A DNA stretch of 64,000 nt from Nocardioides sp. R-C-SC26 (GCF_021246465.1 NZ_JAHRHK010000001.1:162060-226059), one strand, 5' to 3'; shown: positions 37,062 to 45,470, counted from the first letter of the stretch. Notes: generated by a model not told the origin, from the letters alone. Program-made: numbers and translations.

Positions 37062-38245
37062 GGGCCGTCACCTGGCACGGACGCACCGACATGCGGGTGA
37101 TCGACGTGCCCGACGCGGCACTGGAGGAGCCGACCGACGCGATCGTGAGGATCACCTCCACCGGTCTGTGCGGCTCGGACCTGCATCTCTACGATCCACT
37201 GGCCCCCTTCATGGAGTCCGGCGACATCGTGGGCCACGAACCGATGGGCGTGGTCGAGGCCGTGGGCACGGGCGTCACGACACTCCGCCCGGGTGACCGC
37301 GTGGTGGTGCCCTTCAACATCAGCTGCGGGAGCTGCTGGATGTGTGGCCAGGGACTGCACTCGCAGTGCGAGACCACGCAGAACCGCGAGCACGGGACAG
37401 GGGCGAGCCTCTTCGGCTACAGCAAGCTCTACGGTCAGGTACCCGGTGGCCAGGCCGAAGCGATGCGCGTCCCCTTCGCCGACTTCCTCCCGGTCGTCGT
37501 GCCGGAGGGCCCTCCGGACGAGAGGTTCCTCTACCTGTCCGATGTCCTGCCCACCGCATGGCAGGCCGTGGAGTACGCGGACGTCGCGGATGGCGGCACG
37601 CTGGCGGTGATGGGCGCCGGACCGATCGGCGACATGGCTGCCCGCATCGCGCTGCACCGAGGCCTGCGCGTGCTGGTGGTGGATCGGGTTCCCGAGCGCC
37701 TGGAGCGCGTCGCGGCCCGCGGCGCGGAGACCGTCAGCCTCGACGACGTCGGCAGCGAGCACCTGGCCGAATGGGTGCGGGAGCGCACCGCGGGGCGGGG
37801 CGCCGACGCCGTCGTCGACGCCGTCGGCATGGAGGCACACGGATCGCCGATGACCGAGGCGGCCCAGAAGGCGCTGGGTCTCCTGCCCAAGCGCGCCGCC
37901 GCCGCCCTGATGACACGCGTGGGCGTCGACCGGCTCGATGCGCTGTTGCAGTCCATCGAGTGCGTGCGTCGAGGCGGCACCGTCTCCATCAGCGGTGTCT
38001 ACGGCGGGGCGATGGATCCCCTGCCCTTGATGCAGATGTTCGACAAGCAGCTGCAGTTCCGGATGGGGCAGGCGAACGTGCGTCGCTGGAGCGACGACAT
38101 CCTCGCGCTGCTCAGCGAGGACGAGGACCATCTCGGCACCGAGTCGTTCGCCACCCACCGGCTCCCGCTGGAGGAGGCGCCCGGGGCCTACGCGTCGTTC
38201 CGCGACAAGGAGGACGGCATGGTGAAGGTGGTCTTCAAGCCCTGA
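37058..38245 (+). CDS. Zinc-dependent alcohol dehydrogenase (formaldehyde-dehydrogenase-like)
   Basis: The protein has 395 residues. Medium-chain dehydrogenase features: catalytic zinc in STGLCGSDLHLY and VGHEPMG, structural zinc cysteines in SCGSCWMCGQGLHSQC, and the NAD-binding MGAGPIGDMAA. The length and insert (about 255-310) resemble glutathione-independent formaldehyde dehydrogenase-like ADHs. The substrate may be an aldehyde or polyol. The GGGTAC-driven leader ORF suggests stress induction. It is convergent with an SDR gene. Confidence 0.9.
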   Translation: MRAVTWHGRTDMRVIDVPDAALEEPTDAIVRITSTGLCGSDLHLYDPLAPFMESGDIVGHEPMGVVEAVGTGVTTLRPGDRVVVPFNISCGSCWMCGQGLHSQCETTQNREHGTGASLFGYSKLYGQVPGGQAEAMRVPFADFLPVVVPEGPPDERFLYLSDVLPTAWQAVEYADVADGGTLAVMGAGPIGDMAARIALHRGLRVLVVDRVPERLERVAARGAETVSLDDVGSEHLAEWVRERTAGRGADAVVDAVGMEAHGSPMTEAAQKALGLLPKRAAAALMTRVGVDRLDALLQSIECVRRGGTVSISGVYGGAMDPLPLMQMFDKQLQFRMGQANVRRWSDDILALLSEDEDHLGTESFATHRLPLEEAPGAYASFRDKEDGMVKVVFKP

Positions 38246-38270
38246 CAGAGCCGAGGCGTGCGCACGACGT

Positions 38271-39143
38271 TCAGAACACGGGGCGTCCTCCGGTGACACC
38301 GAGCACGGTGCCCGAGACGTAGGAAGCGTCGGCGGGGGAGGCGAGGAAGACGAAGGCGGGAGCGACCTCGCTCGGTTGCCCGGCGCGGCCGAGCGGGGTG
38401 TTCTCGCCGAAGTGCCGGATCTTCTCCTCGGGCTGCGTCGCCGGCTGCAGGGGCGTCCAGATGGGGCCGGGGGCCACCGCGTTGACCCGGATCCCGTCCG
38501 CACCCAGCATCGCGGCGAGGTTGACCGTCACATTGTTGATCGCGGCCTTGGTGGCGGCGTAGTCGAGCAAGGTCTCCGAGGGCTCGAAGGCCTGGATCGA
38601 ACTGCAGTTCACGATGCAACCCGGTCGCTCGCGCAGGTGGGGCAGCGCGGCGCGGCTCAGCCAGAACAGCGCGCTGAGGTTGGTGTCGAGGGTGCGCTGC
38701 AGTCGCTCGTCGTCGAGCTCCTCCAAGGAGGTGTCGCGGGCCATCTGGTAGCCGGCGTTGTTGACCAGCACGTCGATCCCACCGAGTTCGCCGACCGCGG
38801 CTGCCACGACGCCGTCACAGGCGCCGGAGGTCCGCAGGTCTGCCTCGATCGCGGCCACCCGCCGCCCGGCCTGCTCCCCCCAGGACGCCGTGACCTCGGC
38901 GTCCCCCGCCTCCTCGGGCAGGTAGGTGAAGGCGACATCGGCGCCCTCGCGGGCGTAGGCGATGGCCACGGCGCGGCCGATGCCGGAGTCGCCGCCGGTG
39001 ATGAGTGCACGCTGGTCGCGGAGTCGCTGGTTCCCGCGGTAGCTCTGCTCGCCGTGATCGGGCTGAGGGCGCATCTCGGCGGTCGTCCCCGGCGGGGACT
39101 GCTGCTGCGAAGGGAAGGACGCGGTGTCGTCGGACGTCGTCAT
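38271..39143 (-). CDS. Short-chain dehydrogenase/reductase (YghA-like)
   Basis: The protein has 290 residues. The cofactor motif is TGGDSGIGRAVA (residues 50-61), the NAG-like NNAGYQMA, and the catalytic Ser, Tyr and Lys in CSSIQAFEP and DYAATKAAI. The extended, disordered N-terminus with QPDHGEQSYRG is characteristic of the stress-associated YghA/YdaD-type SDRs. It probably reduces an aldehyde or keto sugar with NADPH. GGGTAC precedes the ATG by 8 bases. Confidence 0.9.
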   Translation of the reverse strand: MTTSDDTASFPSQQQSPPGTTAEMRPQPDHGEQSYRGNQRLRDQRALITGGDSGIGRAVAIAYAREGADVAFTYLPEEAGDAEVTASWGEQAGRRVAAIEADLRTSGACDGVVAAAVGELGGIDVLVNNAGYQMARDTSLEELDDERLQRTLDTNLSALFWLSRAALPHLRERPGCIVNCSSIQAFEPSETLLDYAATKAAINNVTVNLAAMLGADGIRVNAVAPGPIWTPLQPATQPEEKIRHFGENTPLGRAGQPSEVAPAFVFLASPADASYVSGTVLGVTGGRPVF

Positions 39144-39151
39144 GGCGACCG

Positions 39152-39177
39152 GTACCCGTCGGCCCGGACGCGCACGC
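39152..39177 (-). promoter_or_regulatory. SigB/SigF-type promoter (site e)
   Basis: On the minus strand: GCGT, 16 bases, GGGTAC, 8 bases, ATG of the SDR gene. Confidence 0.55.
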
Positions 39178-39197
39178 AGCGTGCCTCCGTGGTCGGA

Positions 39198-39929
39198 CTA
39201 CGCCGTGTCGGAGTCGGCGGTCGCCGAGACCTCGAGCGGGGGCAGCGAGCCGGTGTCGAGGACCGTCTGTGCCACGTCGCGCAGCTTGATGTTCGCGTCG
39301 TTGGAGTAGCGATGCAGGATCGAGAACGCCGTCTCGTAGTCCACGCCGTAGGTGGTGGCGAGCACCCCTTGGGCGATCCCGATGGCGTGCCGCGAGTCCA
39401 AGGCGGCCCGGAGGCCGGTGACGACCTGGGACCGACGTAGCGCCTCGCCGGCGTGGCTGGCGTAGACGCTCGCCAGAGCTCGCTCGGTCGGGTCGTCGAA
39501 CGCGCCAGGCGACTCGGCGTAGAAGTTGATGGCGCCGAGTGGGCCCGACTCGCCTCGGATCGCGACCGCGTACGCCGATCGGATGCCCAGGTCGAGTGCT
39601 CCGCGGGTCCAGGAAGACCACCGACTCTCGGTCTGGAGGTCCGAGATCACGAAGTCCTCCTGCTCGAAGGCGGCGTCGATACAGGGGCCGTCGTTGAGTT
39701 CGCTCTGCAGCTCGTCAGCGCGTCGCGCGGTCGGAGAGCTGGCTGCCTCGGAGTGATGCAGGCTGCGCTTGCCTCGCACGGTCAGCCCGCAGTGGTCGGC
39801 GGCCTCCACCACCTCGACGGCACGCGTGGTCACCAACTCCGATGTCGCCATTCCGTCACGGGCGCGATGGAGGTCGTCGCTGATCTGGGCGAAGTAGCGC
39901 GCCAGGTCGGTGCGGTTGTCGTTGCTCAT
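39198..39929 (-). CDS. GAF and ANTAR domain RNA-binding regulator
   Basis: The protein has 243 residues. An N-terminal GAF sensor domain (about 20-165; GPCIDAAFEQEDFVISDLQ) is followed by an ANTAR domain (about 170-228) with SRHAIGIAQGVL and the aromatic FSILHRYSND typical of the three-helix RNA-binding fold. ANTAR proteins bind two-hairpin RNA motifs and prevent transcription termination. GAGGGACG precedes the ATG. It is divergent from a second GAF-ANTAR protein. Confidence 0.9.
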   Translation of the reverse strand: MSNDNRTDLARYFAQISDDLHRARDGMATSELVTTRAVEVVEAADHCGLTVRGKRSLHHSEAASSPTARRADELQSELNDGPCIDAAFEQEDFVISDLQTESRWSSWTRGALDLGIRSAYAVAIRGESGPLGAINFYAESPGAFDDPTERALASVYASHAGEALRRSQVVTGLRAALDSRHAIGIAQGVLATTYGVDYETAFSILHRYSNDANIKLRDVAQTVLDTGSLPPLEVSATADSDTA

Positions 39930-40096
39930 CGTCCCTCGTCGGGTCTCGCGATGGTGGGGGTCGGGACACCGGCGCCCAGCCTCTCGCACGCGGCAGGCCG
40001 AGACAACCCCGGCGACAGGGTGCGACGGAGAGTAGGCAACACTGTTCCCCGTCCTGGAGCAGACGGGGCACGACACCGATGTTCTGGGAGTTGTGC

Positions 40097-40909
40097 ATGC
40101 CCCTCGATGATCTCGCCAGCGTCCTGGCGCGGGTCTCATTGCAGTTGGCCGGTGAGCGTGACGAGGCCGTCACCGCGGTGCGGATCTGCGAACTCGCGGT
40201 CGAGCTCGTGGAGAACTGCGACCACGCGAGCCTGATGTTGAAGTCGCGTCGAGGCAGGTTGCGCACCCGCGCGGCGTCCTCGTCTCTGTGCGAGGAGCTG
40301 GACGAGAGGCAACTCGTCCATGCCGAGGGGCCGAGCCTGGACGCGATCGAGACCGGCGAACCCCAGCACTCGGGCAGAGTCGCGCAGGACGCGCGCTGGA
40401 CGTCGTGGGGCCCCCAGGCCGCGGAACTCGGTGGACGATCGGTGATCGCCGTGCCGCTCCGCGTCGGCGGTGAGGCGACGGGAGCCATGACGCTCTACTC
40501 CCACCAGCAGGACGCGTGGGGTCGCGACGGCGTCGACTTCGCCCTGCTCTACACGACGCACGCCGCGATCGCCCTCGACGCGGCGAAGGTCATCTCCGGT
40601 CTGGAGACGGCGTTGACAAGCCGCCATCAGATCGGTGTCGCGCAGGGGGTCCTGATGGAACGGCACGGCCTCACGGTGGGCCGCGCCTTCACCGTGCTCC
40701 AGCGCTACAGCAGCACGACGAACACGCCGCTGAGCGACGTCGCCGCCCGCATCGTGCGGGAGGCGGACCAGGCCGCCGCGTCGAGCCGGGTGGGTCCCGG
40801 AGCACCCTCGACCGCCGAGACCGACCACGATCTCGGCGGTATTGCGTCGACGACGGGCGCGGGTGCTCATCAGAACGCGACGCCCGCTGACCCGCGGGAT
40901 CCGACGTGA
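40097..40909 (+). CDS. GAF and ANTAR domain RNA-binding regulator
   Basis: The protein has 270 residues. GAF (about 15-165; GPSLDAIETGEPQHSGRVAQ) and ANTAR (about 170-230; SRHQIGVAQGVLMERHG, FTVLQRYSS) are followed by a disordered tail of about 40 residues. It is a paralogue of the divergent gene and may act as an antiterminator that responds to a small ligand. GGGAG precedes the ATG at 40097; an in-frame ATG at 40079 would place that site inside the gene. Confidence 0.88.
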   Translation: MPLDDLASVLARVSLQLAGERDEAVTAVRICELAVELVENCDHASLMLKSRRGRLRTRAASSSLCEELDERQLVHAEGPSLDAIETGEPQHSGRVAQDARWTSWGPQAAELGGRSVIAVPLRVGGEATGAMTLYSHQQDAWGRDGVDFALLYTTHAAIALDAAKVISGLETALTSRHQIGVAQGVLMERHGLTVGRAFTVLQRYSSTTNTPLSDVAARIVREADQAAASSRVGPGAPSTAETDHDLGGIASTTGAGAHQNATPADPRDPT

Positions 40910-41051
40910 CCCCCACCATCGGGTGAGGAGTGAACCGCCGCGTGCGGGGCACCGGATGGATGCGCCACCTCGGTTACGCACCGCTCGGGGCGCCGCGGGT
41001 CCCGCCGGCATGTGAGGGTCGACGGGACCCGCGTCGTGTCCAGCCGAACGG

Positions 41052-41303
41052 TCAGCGAGGTGGCCGGTCCGGGCCGGCCCACGTGGCCGGCGGGTCGCTT
41101 CCCGGGAAGGACTCGGCGCTGCGCTCGTCGACCGAACTGCCGCGCTCGTCAGTGGCGCCTGCATCCGCGTCGCGCTCCGCGTCGGGCGGAGGAGGGTCCG
41201 GGTGAGGGCCTGTGTCGTCTGCCCCGTCCGGGAGGCCGTTGCCCGGAGGGCCGGCGTCCTGGTCGGGATTGTCGGTGTTCGGTGTCTCCGGTGTGGTGTC
41301 CAT
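41052..41303 (-). CDS. Small acidic disordered protein with ESFPGSDPP motif
   Basis: The protein has 83 residues, rich in Asp, Pro and Gly. Near the C-terminus, SAESFPGSDPPATW matches a short motif (ESFPxSDPP) that I recall in many small bacterial stress-associated proteins; its function is unknown. The ATG follows GGGTAC by 8 bases, suggesting leaderless expression from a stress promoter. Confidence 0.6.
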   Translation of the reverse strand: MDTTPETPNTDNPDQDAGPPGNGLPDGADDTGPHPDPPPPDAERDADAGATDERGSSVDERSAESFPGSDPPATWAGPDRPPR

Positions 41304-41311
41304 ACATCGCG

Positions 41312-41317
41312 GTACCC
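41312..41317 (-). promoter_or_regulatory. GGGTAC promoter element (site f)
   Basis: On the minus strand GGGTAC, 8 bases, ATG. A GTTG lies 14 bases upstream, close to the GTTT -35 of mycobacterial SigF. Confidence 0.5.
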
Positions 41318-41369
41318 GACGCGGAAGCGCTCAACAGCAGATCCGGTCTCTTCCAGCGAGGGACCGGTT

Positions 41370-41395
41370 GAGTGAAGCGCTGGACCTGCGGGTAC
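41370..41395 (+). promoter_or_regulatory. SigB/SigF-type promoter (site g)
   Basis: GAGT, 16 bases, GGGTAC, 8 bases, ATG of the 42-residue membrane protein. Confidence 0.55.
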
Positions 41396-41403
41396 CCGGA
41401 CAC

Positions 41404-41532
41404 ATGAACCGCGACGACAGTCCGTTGCACCCGGCTCCCCACGAGTCCAAGCGACCGATCGCGCTCGGGGGAGTGGTGGCCCTGATCGTCATGGTGCTCG
41501 CGCTTCTCGTGATCGTGGCGCTCACCCGCTAG
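41404..41532 (+). CDS. Tiny single-span membrane protein
   Basis: This 42-residue ORF has a polar N-terminus (HPAPHESKRP) and one strongly hydrophobic span from residue 19 to 40. There is no ribosome site; GGGTAC lies 8 bases before the ATG, so it is probably leaderless. It may be a stress-induced membrane peptide. Not recognised as a family. Confidence 0.6.
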   Translation: MNRDDSPLHPAPHESKRPIALGGVVALIVMVLALLVIVALTR

Positions 41533-41639
41533 TCGACGGACCAGAAGTGGCGGCCCCTCAGCCCTCAGCCGGCTCGTTCGCAGTGCCGCCTCGCCGTCAA
41601 ACTGCGCAGAGCGGCACTGGTCCCCGGGCGTCGGGGTCG

Positions 41640-41912
41640 TCAGTGATCGCGAAGTGCGACCACGAGTTCGTCCTTGGTCATCGTGGAACGGCCGTCGATC
41701 TCAAGCTCGCGGGCGCGTCGGCGCAGCTGGTCGACGGTCCAGTCCTCGTAGGAGCCTGATCGCCCGCCGCGGCGTCCGACGCGGGACCGGCCCTCACTCG
41801 CCGAGGCGTTGGCGATCCGCGCCGCCTTCTCCTTGCTGGCTCCCTCGCGGCGTAATGCGTCGTAGGTCTCGTCGTCCTTGACGCTGGGGCCGTGGTCACG
41901 TCCGGCTGGCAT
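41640..41912 (-). CDS. DUF7218 plus Rho N-terminal-like domain protein
   Basis: The protein has 90 residues. The N-terminal half (KDDETYDALRREGASKEKAA) matches a small helical family seen in plasmid- and stress-associated proteins. The C-terminal 35 residues (WTVDQLRRRARELEIDGRST) form a Rho_N/SAP-like helix-extension-helix that can bind nucleic acid. GGAGGTAGCC lies immediately before the ATG. Likely a small nucleic-acid-associated stress protein. Confidence 0.75.
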   Translation of the reverse strand: MPAGRDHGPSVKDDETYDALRREGASKEKAARIANASASEGRSRVGRRGGRSGSYEDWTVDQLRRRARELEIDGRSTMTKDELVVALRDH

Positions 41913-42004
41913 GGCTACCTCCGAGTGGTGGACACATCTGCGGATCCGGTTCCCCGCGGGAGTCGAGTCATGCTCACCCCTTCGGGTCGATCTCGGGCCA
42001 CGCG

Positions 42005-42029
42005 GCATGGATGGCGCGGCAGGGGGTAC
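42005..42029 (+). promoter_or_regulatory. SigB/SigF-type promoter (site h)
   Basis: GCAT, 15 bases, GGGTAC, 8 bases, ATG of the isochorismatase-like gene. Confidence 0.55.
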
Positions 42030-42037
42030 TGAACAGC

Positions 42038-42673
42038 ATGGCTCCCACTCGTGCGCTACCCCCCGACGGCGACGTCGGTCGCGAAGCGCTGGTCCTGGTC
42101 GATCTACAGACCGAGTTCTTCGCCGATCCTCAGATGGCCCCGCACCGGATGGGCGTCGTCCGGGCGGTCAACGCGCTCGCAGCATCGGCACGGACGGCTG
42201 GACATCTCATCGTCGAGGTCCGCACGCTGCACCATCCCGACGGGAGCACGTGGACGATGGACATGCGCGAGGACTCCGAGCCGCGCGCCGTGCGGGGGAC
42301 ACCCGGAGCCGTGGCGCTGCCCGAACTGGCCCTCGAGGGGGCGGTGCTCGTCCCGAAGGCACGCAACAGCGCGTTCCACGGCACCGACCTCGGCGAGCTG
42401 CTGTCGACGGCCGGCGTGCGTCGCGTGGTGCTCGCGGGTGTCTCGGCCGAGACCTGCATCTACGCGACCGCGTCGGATGCGTACGCCCGGGACCTCCGCG
42501 TCACGCTGGCCGATGAGGCGATCGCCTCGACCGACGAGGCGCGGCGCCGACGAGCCCTGGAGGAGTTGCGTGTGCAGTATCGCCAGCCGCTGTGCTCGGT
42601 CCGCGAGATCGTCCGGACGTGGACGCCGTCCACCCGTCAGTACGGAGGCAGCGATGTCGCACTCTCCTCATGA
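42038..42673 (+). CDS. Isochorismatase-like cysteine hydrolase
   Basis: The protein has 211 residues. The catalytic triad is visible: Asp in LVLVDLQTEFF, Lys in VLVPKARNSAF and Cys in GVSAETCIYAT. Members hydrolyse amides or vinyl ethers such as nicotinamide, N-carbamoylsarcosine or isochorismate; the substrate is not readable. The ATG at 42038 follows GGGTAC by 8 bases. It overlaps the STAS gene by 20 bases, so the two are co-expressed. Confidence 0.85.
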   Translation: MAPTRALPPDGDVGREALVLVDLQTEFFADPQMAPHRMGVVRAVNALAASARTAGHLIVEVRTLHHPDGSTWTMDMREDSEPRAVRGTPGAVALPELALEGAVLVPKARNSAFHGTDLGELLSTAGVRRVVLAGVSAETCIYATASDAYARDLRVTLADEAIASTDEARRRRALEELRVQYRQPLCSVREIVRTWTPSTRQYGGSDVALSS

Positions 42674-43109
42674 CCGCCGTCGGCTCCTCACCGTCGACGT
42701 CGAGCCGGTCGACACGACGGCGGACGCCGCCATCGTGCGCCTGGCCGGCGAGGTCGACCTCGCCGGGCTCCCCCTGCTCCGGCGGATCCTCCAGGAGCTG
42801 AGCGAGCAAGGGCGCATCCACCAGGTCGTCGACATGAGTTCGGTCTCCTTCATCGACTCCGCCGGCCTGGGTGCTCTCGTCGGTGCGCACCAGCGCCTGC
42901 GCGGTCTCGGCGGCGCGCTGCACCTGGCCTCCGTCGCCCCGACAGTGCGGACCGTGGTCACCGTGACCGGATTGAACTTCGTCTTCCGCGTGCACGAGGA
43001 CCTCGCGGAGGCGCTCGCCGCCGTCGGGGAGGGGAGCGGAGCCGCCCAGGCCGGCGAGGCGGCGAGCGGCGATCCGTCGACCGGCCCCGAGCAGGAGACG
43101 ACCGCCTGA
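42654..43109 (+). CDS. STAS-domain anti-sigma factor antagonist
   Basis: The protein has 151 residues. The STAS domain (about 10-115) contains VVDMSSVSFIDSAGLGALVG, with the phosphorylatable Ser in DSAGL as in SpoIIAA/RsbV. Unphosphorylated antagonists free a partner sigma factor from its anti-sigma kinase. A GGAGG site precedes the ATG. Because it is expressed from a GGGTAC promoter together with a hydrolase, it could feed back on the nearby SigB/SigF-type sigma; that is an inference. The C-terminal 35 residues are disordered. Confidence 0.88.
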   Translation: MSHSPHDRRRLLTVDVEPVDTTADAAIVRLAGEVDLAGLPLLRRILQELSEQGRIHQVVDMSSVSFIDSAGLGALVGAHQRLRGLGGALHLASVAPTVRTVVTVTGLNFVFRVHEDLAEALAAVGEGSGAAQAGEAASGDPSTGPEQETTA

Positions 43110-43195
43110 GGCAGCGCCGTCTCGTCGTCAGATGCTCGCTCGCCGTTCAACCGACGGCAACGACGCCTCCTGCCGCCGTCCCTACGTTCCGCAGC

Positions 43196-45283
43196 ATGAC
43201 GACGTCCCAGCAGACCGACCGCCCCCGCCCGCTCATCCCGCTCGACGTGATCGGGGAGGGCACTCGCCACGGCTCCCGCAGCCGGATGACCTGCTACTTC
43301 CGGTGCGGCAACGCCTGCGACCACCCCGAGCCGAATCGTCACAGCCACGGCCACGTGCAGGACGAGATCGCCAAGGTCGTCCAGCGACGGAGCGTGCTCG
43401 CGGGCGCGGCCCTCGGCTCCGGAGCCCTCGTGCTGGGGTGGGGTCCCCGGGCCGCTGCGGCCTCGGCCCCGGCGACGGCGGTGAGCGCGACGGGCGCCGC
43501 AGGCGGTGGCACCCTGGCCCGCGCCGGCTTCGCCCCGGTCGCGCCCAACAAGCGTGACGCGGTCGTCACGCCGGCCGGCTTCAGCAGCTCCGTCGTCATC
43601 CGATGGGGCGACCGGGTGCTCCCCGGCGCACCCGCCTTCGACGCGTGGAAGCAGACGCCCCAGGCCGCCCGTCAGCAGTTCGGCTACAACTGCGACTACG
43701 TCGGCGTCCTCCCGCTGCGCGGAGACCGGGCTCTGCTCGTCGTCAACCATGAGTACACCGACGAGAACGTGATGTTCCCGGCCGGCGTCTACACCGACGC
43801 CCAGATCAAGGCCATCGCCATGAGCAACCACGGCATGTCCGTGGTCACCATCAAACGCAGCATCGTGCCCGGATCGTCGCGTCAGGTCCACGACCTGAAG
43901 ACCTGCAAGGAGAATCGTCGCGTCCACATCGAGACGCCGTTCGCCCTCAGCGGTCCCGCTGCCGGAGACGACCGGCTCAAGACCGTGGCCGACCCCACCG
44001 GACGCCGGGTGCTCGGCACCCTGAACAACTGCGCCGGCGGAACCACCCCGTGGGGCACGGTCCTCTCCGGCGAGGAGAACTTCAACCAGTACTTCGACAA
44101 GGGCGCCGGGCTCGACGCGCGCTACACCGCCGAGTACGCCCGCTACGGCATCACGGGCTCGGGGAGGGGGTGGAGCGAGGTCGACGCCCGCTTCGACCTC
44201 GCGAAGGACCCGCACGAGCCGCACCGATTCGGCTGGATCGTCGAGATCGACCCGTACGACCCGAAGTCGACACCGGTGAAGCACACGATGCTGGGCCGGT
44301 TCAAGCACGAGGGCGCCAACGTCATCATCGGTCGAACCGGCCACGCCGTGGCCTACATGGGTGACGACGAGCGTGGGGACTACCTCTACAAGTTCGTCTC
44401 GGCCGAGAAGTTCGATGCGCGGGGCAACGCGGCCGCGAAGCGCCACAACATGACGCTGCTGACCAAGGGCACGATCTACGTCGCCAAGCTCACCGGCGAC
44501 GGCGTCACCGACGGTGAGTACGACGGCACCGGTACCTGGATCCCGCTCGCGAACCACACGAGGTCCTTCGTCGAGGGCATGAGCGTCAACGACGTCCTGA
44601 TCTTCACGCGTCTGGCCGCCGACAAAGTCGCCCCGACGAAGATGGACCGCCCCGAGGACGTCGAGCCCAACCCGGTCAACGGGCGCATCTACGCCGCGCT
44701 CACCAACAACTCCAACCGCGGCAAGGACACGCTCCCGACCGACGAGGCCAATCCCATCGCCACCTCGATGGTCCGCTCGGCTCTGGGTGCGCCGCTGACG
44801 GCGGCCACCGGCAACCGCAACGGCTACGTGCTGGAGATGATCGAGAACCGCAACGACCACACCAGCACCGGGTTCACCTGGAACCTGGTGCTCGTCTGCG
44901 GGGACCCGGCTGCGGCCGAGACCTGGTTCGGTGGCTTCGACAAGTCGAAGGTCAGCCCGATCAGCTGCCCCGACAACGTCTCCTTCGACAGTGCCGGCAA
45001 CCTGTGGATCTCCACCGACGGCAACGTCCTCGGCTCCAACGACGGCATCTTCCGGGTGCCGGTGACCGGGCCGGCGCGCGGACAGGTGCTGCAGTTCGTC
45101 ACCATGCCGCGCGGCGCCGAGGCCTGCGGCCCGCTGCTCGCCGACGACGACCGCTCGCTCTTCTTCGCCGTCCAGCATCCCGGCGAGCTGGACGGCGCGA
45201 CCTTCGAGAATCCCGCCAGCACCTGGCCGCACTCCGACGACTTCCCGCGGCCCTCGGTCGTGGTGGCCTACCAGGACCGCTGA
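43196..45283 (+). CDS. PhoX-family phosphatase (DUF839), Tat-exported
   Basis: The protein has 695 residues. An unusual 60-residue N-terminal extension with MTCYFRCGNACDHPEPN precedes a Tat signal QRRSVLAGAALGSG (R64, R65), as in Streptomyces PhoX-like proteins. The mature enzyme has beta-propeller sequence such as GYNCDYVGVLPLRGDRALLVVNHEYTDE and GGTTPWGTVLSGEENFNQYF, with the Glu/Cys residues that hold Fe and Ca in PhoX. It would hydrolyse phosphate esters outside the cell under phosphate limitation. No Pho box could be identified by eye. Confidence 0.9.
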   Translation: MTTSQQTDRPRPLIPLDVIGEGTRHGSRSRMTCYFRCGNACDHPEPNRHSHGHVQDEIAKVVQRRSVLAGAALGSGALVLGWGPRAAAASAPATAVSATGAAGGGTLARAGFAPVAPNKRDAVVTPAGFSSSVVIRWGDRVLPGAPAFDAWKQTPQAARQQFGYNCDYVGVLPLRGDRALLVVNHEYTDENVMFPAGVYTDAQIKAIAMSNHGMSVVTIKRSIVPGSSRQVHDLKTCKENRRVHIETPFALSGPAAGDDRLKTVADPTGRRVLGTLNNCAGGTTPWGTVLSGEENFNQYFDKGAGLDARYTAEYARYGITGSGRGWSEVDARFDLAKDPHEPHRFGWIVEIDPYDPKSTPVKHTMLGRFKHEGANVIIGRTGHAVAYMGDDERGDYLYKFVSAEKFDARGNAAAKRHNMTLLTKGTIYVAKLTGDGVTDGEYDGTGTWIPLANHTRSFVEGMSVNDVLIFTRLAADKVAPTKMDRPEDVEPNPVNGRIYAALTNNSNRGKDTLPTDEANPIATSMVRSALGAPLTAATGNRNGYVLEMIENRNDHTSTGFTWNLVLVCGDPAAAETWFGGFDKSKVSPISCPDNVSFDSAGNLWISTDGNVLGSNDGIFRVPVTGPARGQVLQFVTMPRGAEACGPLLADDDRSLFFAVQHPGELDGATFENPASTWPHSDDFPRPSVVVAYQDR

Positions 45284-45307
45284 GGGGAGTTCTCTCGGTC
45301 GGGCGAG

Positions 45308-45355
45308 GGGGCCGGACCCGGGGAGGGGAGGATTCCCCGTCCCAGGTCCGGTCCC
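45308..45355 (+). terminator. Stem-loop after the PhoX gene
   Basis: An 11-bp stem (GGGGCCGGACC with GGTCCGGTCCC, one G-T pair) encloses a second hairpin GGGGA/TCCCC. There is no T-run. It begins 25 bases after the stop codon. Confidence 0.7.
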
Positions 45356-45457
45356 GACGTGCGGCCCGCGCTGCAGGCTGCGGACGTCGGGGCATCGCCA
45401 TCACGTGCTCGGCCCACAGCCACCGTCTCCGGTCCACGGCTCCGCGACCGAAGTCGG

Positions 45458-45463
45458 TATCAT
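45458..45463 (+). promoter_or_regulatory. -10 box of the leuS leader
   Basis: TATCAT ends 7 bases before the GTG of the leader peptide, consistent with a leaderless transcript. No convincing -35 is seen. Confidence 0.5.
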
Positions 45464-45470
45464 CGACGTC

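Noticed and set aside
45284-45470. T-box riboswitch upstream of leuS
   Set aside because: No T-box sequence or specifier-loop architecture could be seen; the leader peptide with Leu codons explains the terminator better.
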